Shown piece after piece: positions 63,171-64,000 of a DNA stretch of 64,000 nt; the stretch's first letter is position 1, and each line of letters starts with the position of its first letter. The position numbers were made by a program, and so were the translations under genes. Source of the stretch: Enterobacter cloacae subsp. cloacae ATCC 13047 (GTDB lineage Bacteria; Pseudomonadota; Gammaproteobacteria; Enterobacterales; Enterobacteriaceae); assembly GCF_000025565.1 (NCBI RefSeq), contig NC_014121.1, positions 248,001 to 312,000 of the forward strand, written 5' to 3'. The notes under the pieces were generated by a model. The model had not been told where the DNA came from. It saw only the letters and a program-made list of their open reading frames with translations, and did no database searches.

Positions 63171-63779
63171 ATGAAAGCGTTAACGACCAGGCAGCAAGAG
63201 GTGTTTGATCTCATTCGGGATCATATCGGCCAGACGGGTATGCCACCCACGCGTGCGGAAATCGCGCAGCGTCTGGGCTTCCGTTCTCCGAACGCTGCCG
63301 AGGAACACCTGAAAGCGCTGGCGCGTAAAGGCGTAATTGAGATTGTATCGGGTGCTTCACGCGGTATCCGCCTGCTGGTGGAAGAAGAGACGGGCATTCC
63401 GCTGGTGGGGCGCGTCGCGGCAGGTGAACCTCTGCTGGCGCAACAGCATATTGAAGGCCACTACCAGGTTGATCCCGGCATGTTCAAGCCGAGCGCGGAT
63501 TTCCTGCTGCGTGTAAGCGGTATGTCCATGAAAGACATCGGTATTCTTGACGGCGATCTGCTTGCGGTGCATAAAACGCAAGACGTGCGTAACGGCCAGG
63601 TTGTGGTGGCACGCATCGATGATGAAGTCACCGTTAAACGCCTGAAAAAGCAAGGTAATACGGTTCAGCTGCTGCCGGAAAACAACGAGTTTTCCCCGAT
63701 TGTGGTAGACCTCCGCGAACAAAACTTCTCTATCGAGGGGCTGGCGGTAGGGGTCATTCGCAACGGAGAATGGCTGTAA
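63171..63779 (+). CDS. lexA: SOS repressor LexA
   Basis: A 202-residue repressor of the SOS response. The winged helix lies in residues 1-70. The self-cleavage bond Ala84-Gly85 (RVAAGEPLL), Ser119 (GMSMKD) and Lys156 (VTVKRLKK) are all present, so RecA-stimulated cleavage should work. GGGGGCGGA precedes the ATG. It is autoregulated through the twin boxes and is followed by dinF. Confidence 0.98.
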   Translation: MKALTTRQQEVFDLIRDHIGQTGMPPTRAEIAQRLGFRSPNAAEEHLKALARKGVIEIVSGASRGIRLLVEEETGIPLVGRVAAGEPLLAQQHIEGHYQVDPGMFKPSADFLLRVSGMSMKDIGILDGDLLAVHKTQDVRNGQVVVARIDDEVTVKRLKKQGNTVQLLPENNEFSPIVVDLREQNFSIEGLAVGVIRNGEWL

Positions 63780-63843
63780 TCTCATCCTGACAGGCTACGG
63801 ATCTGCCGTGGCCTGATTCTTTATCCACTCCCGGTATTTTTTC

Positions 63844-64000
63844 ATGTCACTGCTTACGGCATCCGATAAGGCATTGTGGCGTCTTGCACTGCCGATGATT
63901 TTTTCCAATATCACCGTTCCTCTGCTGGGGCTGGTGGATACGGCAGTTATTGGTCACCTTGATTCACCCATCTATCTGGGCGGTGTGGCGATTGGCGCGA
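63844..64000 (+). CDS. dinF: MATE-family protein DinF (N-terminal part)
   Basis: The first 52 codons of a membrane exporter of the MATE family, cut by the window edge. The sequence MSLLTASDKALWRLALPMIF and GLVDTAVIGHLDSP match E. coli DinF from its internal Met15; whether a longer N-terminus is used cannot be decided. It follows lexA by 64 bases and is SOS-induced with it in E. coli. Confidence 0.93.
   Translation, partial: MSLLTASDKALWRLALPMIFSNITVPLLGLVDTAVIGHLDSPIYLGGVAIGA

Overview
The window is a stretch of chromosome from a member of the Enterobacteriaceae, most likely Enterobacter or a close relative. The evidence is the gene order (rpoC, thi operon, hupA, purHD, an rrn operon, metA, aceBAK, iclR, metH, lysC, pgi, the mal regulon, ubiCA, plsB, dgkA, lexA), which follows the Escherichia coli rpoBC-to-lexA arm almost gene for gene, proteins close to the E. 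coli versions in length and motifs, and an Enterobacter-like 16S rRNA. No phage, transposon, CRISPR array or tRNA gene was seen.

Layout. 1-3.1 kb: end of rpoC, a small PTS IIB-IIA pair and a diguanylate cyclase. 3.3-9.5 kb: thiCEFSGH on the minus strand behind a TPP riboswitch, and rsd. 9.6-13.9 kb: nudC, hemE, nfi, yjaG, hupA, yjaH. 14-16.9 kb: purHD with a PurR operator. 17.1-22.3 kb: a complete rRNA operon (16S-23S-5S) with P1, P2 and boxA but no tRNA in its spacer. 22.4-33.1 kb: metA (MetJ boxes), the glyoxylate-shunt operon aceBAK, its repressor iclR, and metH. 33.3-39 kb: yjbB, a type II toxin-antitoxin pair, rluF, a PanS-like transporter, lysC. 39.4-46.2 kb: pgi, the exopolysaccharide operon yjbEFGH, a hexapeptide acyltransferase, psiE. 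46.3-50.7 kb: an accessory PTS operon (IIC-IIB, Gfo/Idh oxidoreductase, a protein I do not recognise, GntR regulator). 50.8-58.5 kb: malEFG divergent from malK-lamB-malM. 58.6-64 kb: ubiCA, plsB, dgkA, lexA and the start of dinF.

Most of the window is housekeeping: thiamine, haem, purine, methionine, lysine and ubiquinone synthesis, acetate metabolism and maltose uptake. Differences from E. coli sit at a few junctions: rpoC-thiH, yjbB-rluF, rluF-lysC, yjbH-psiE and psiE-malG carry different genes, and zraPSR, yjaAB, arpA, pepE, xylE and yjbI are absent from their usual places.

The most noteworthy observations are: the accessory PTS operon, which lacks an IIA and has two palindromes with a shared core 21 bp apart upstream; an unlinked IIB-IIA pair under a good CRP site that could supply the missing IIA; a lysC leader with no room for the usual lysine riboswitch; a tRNA-less rRNA spacer; three extra bases in homopolymer runs in one 16S helix; and a dispersed palindromic repeat (CCCTCTCCC...GGGAGAGGG plus a GGGTGAGGG tail) at the aceA-aceK and malE-malF junctions, where E. 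coli carries unrelated REP elements.
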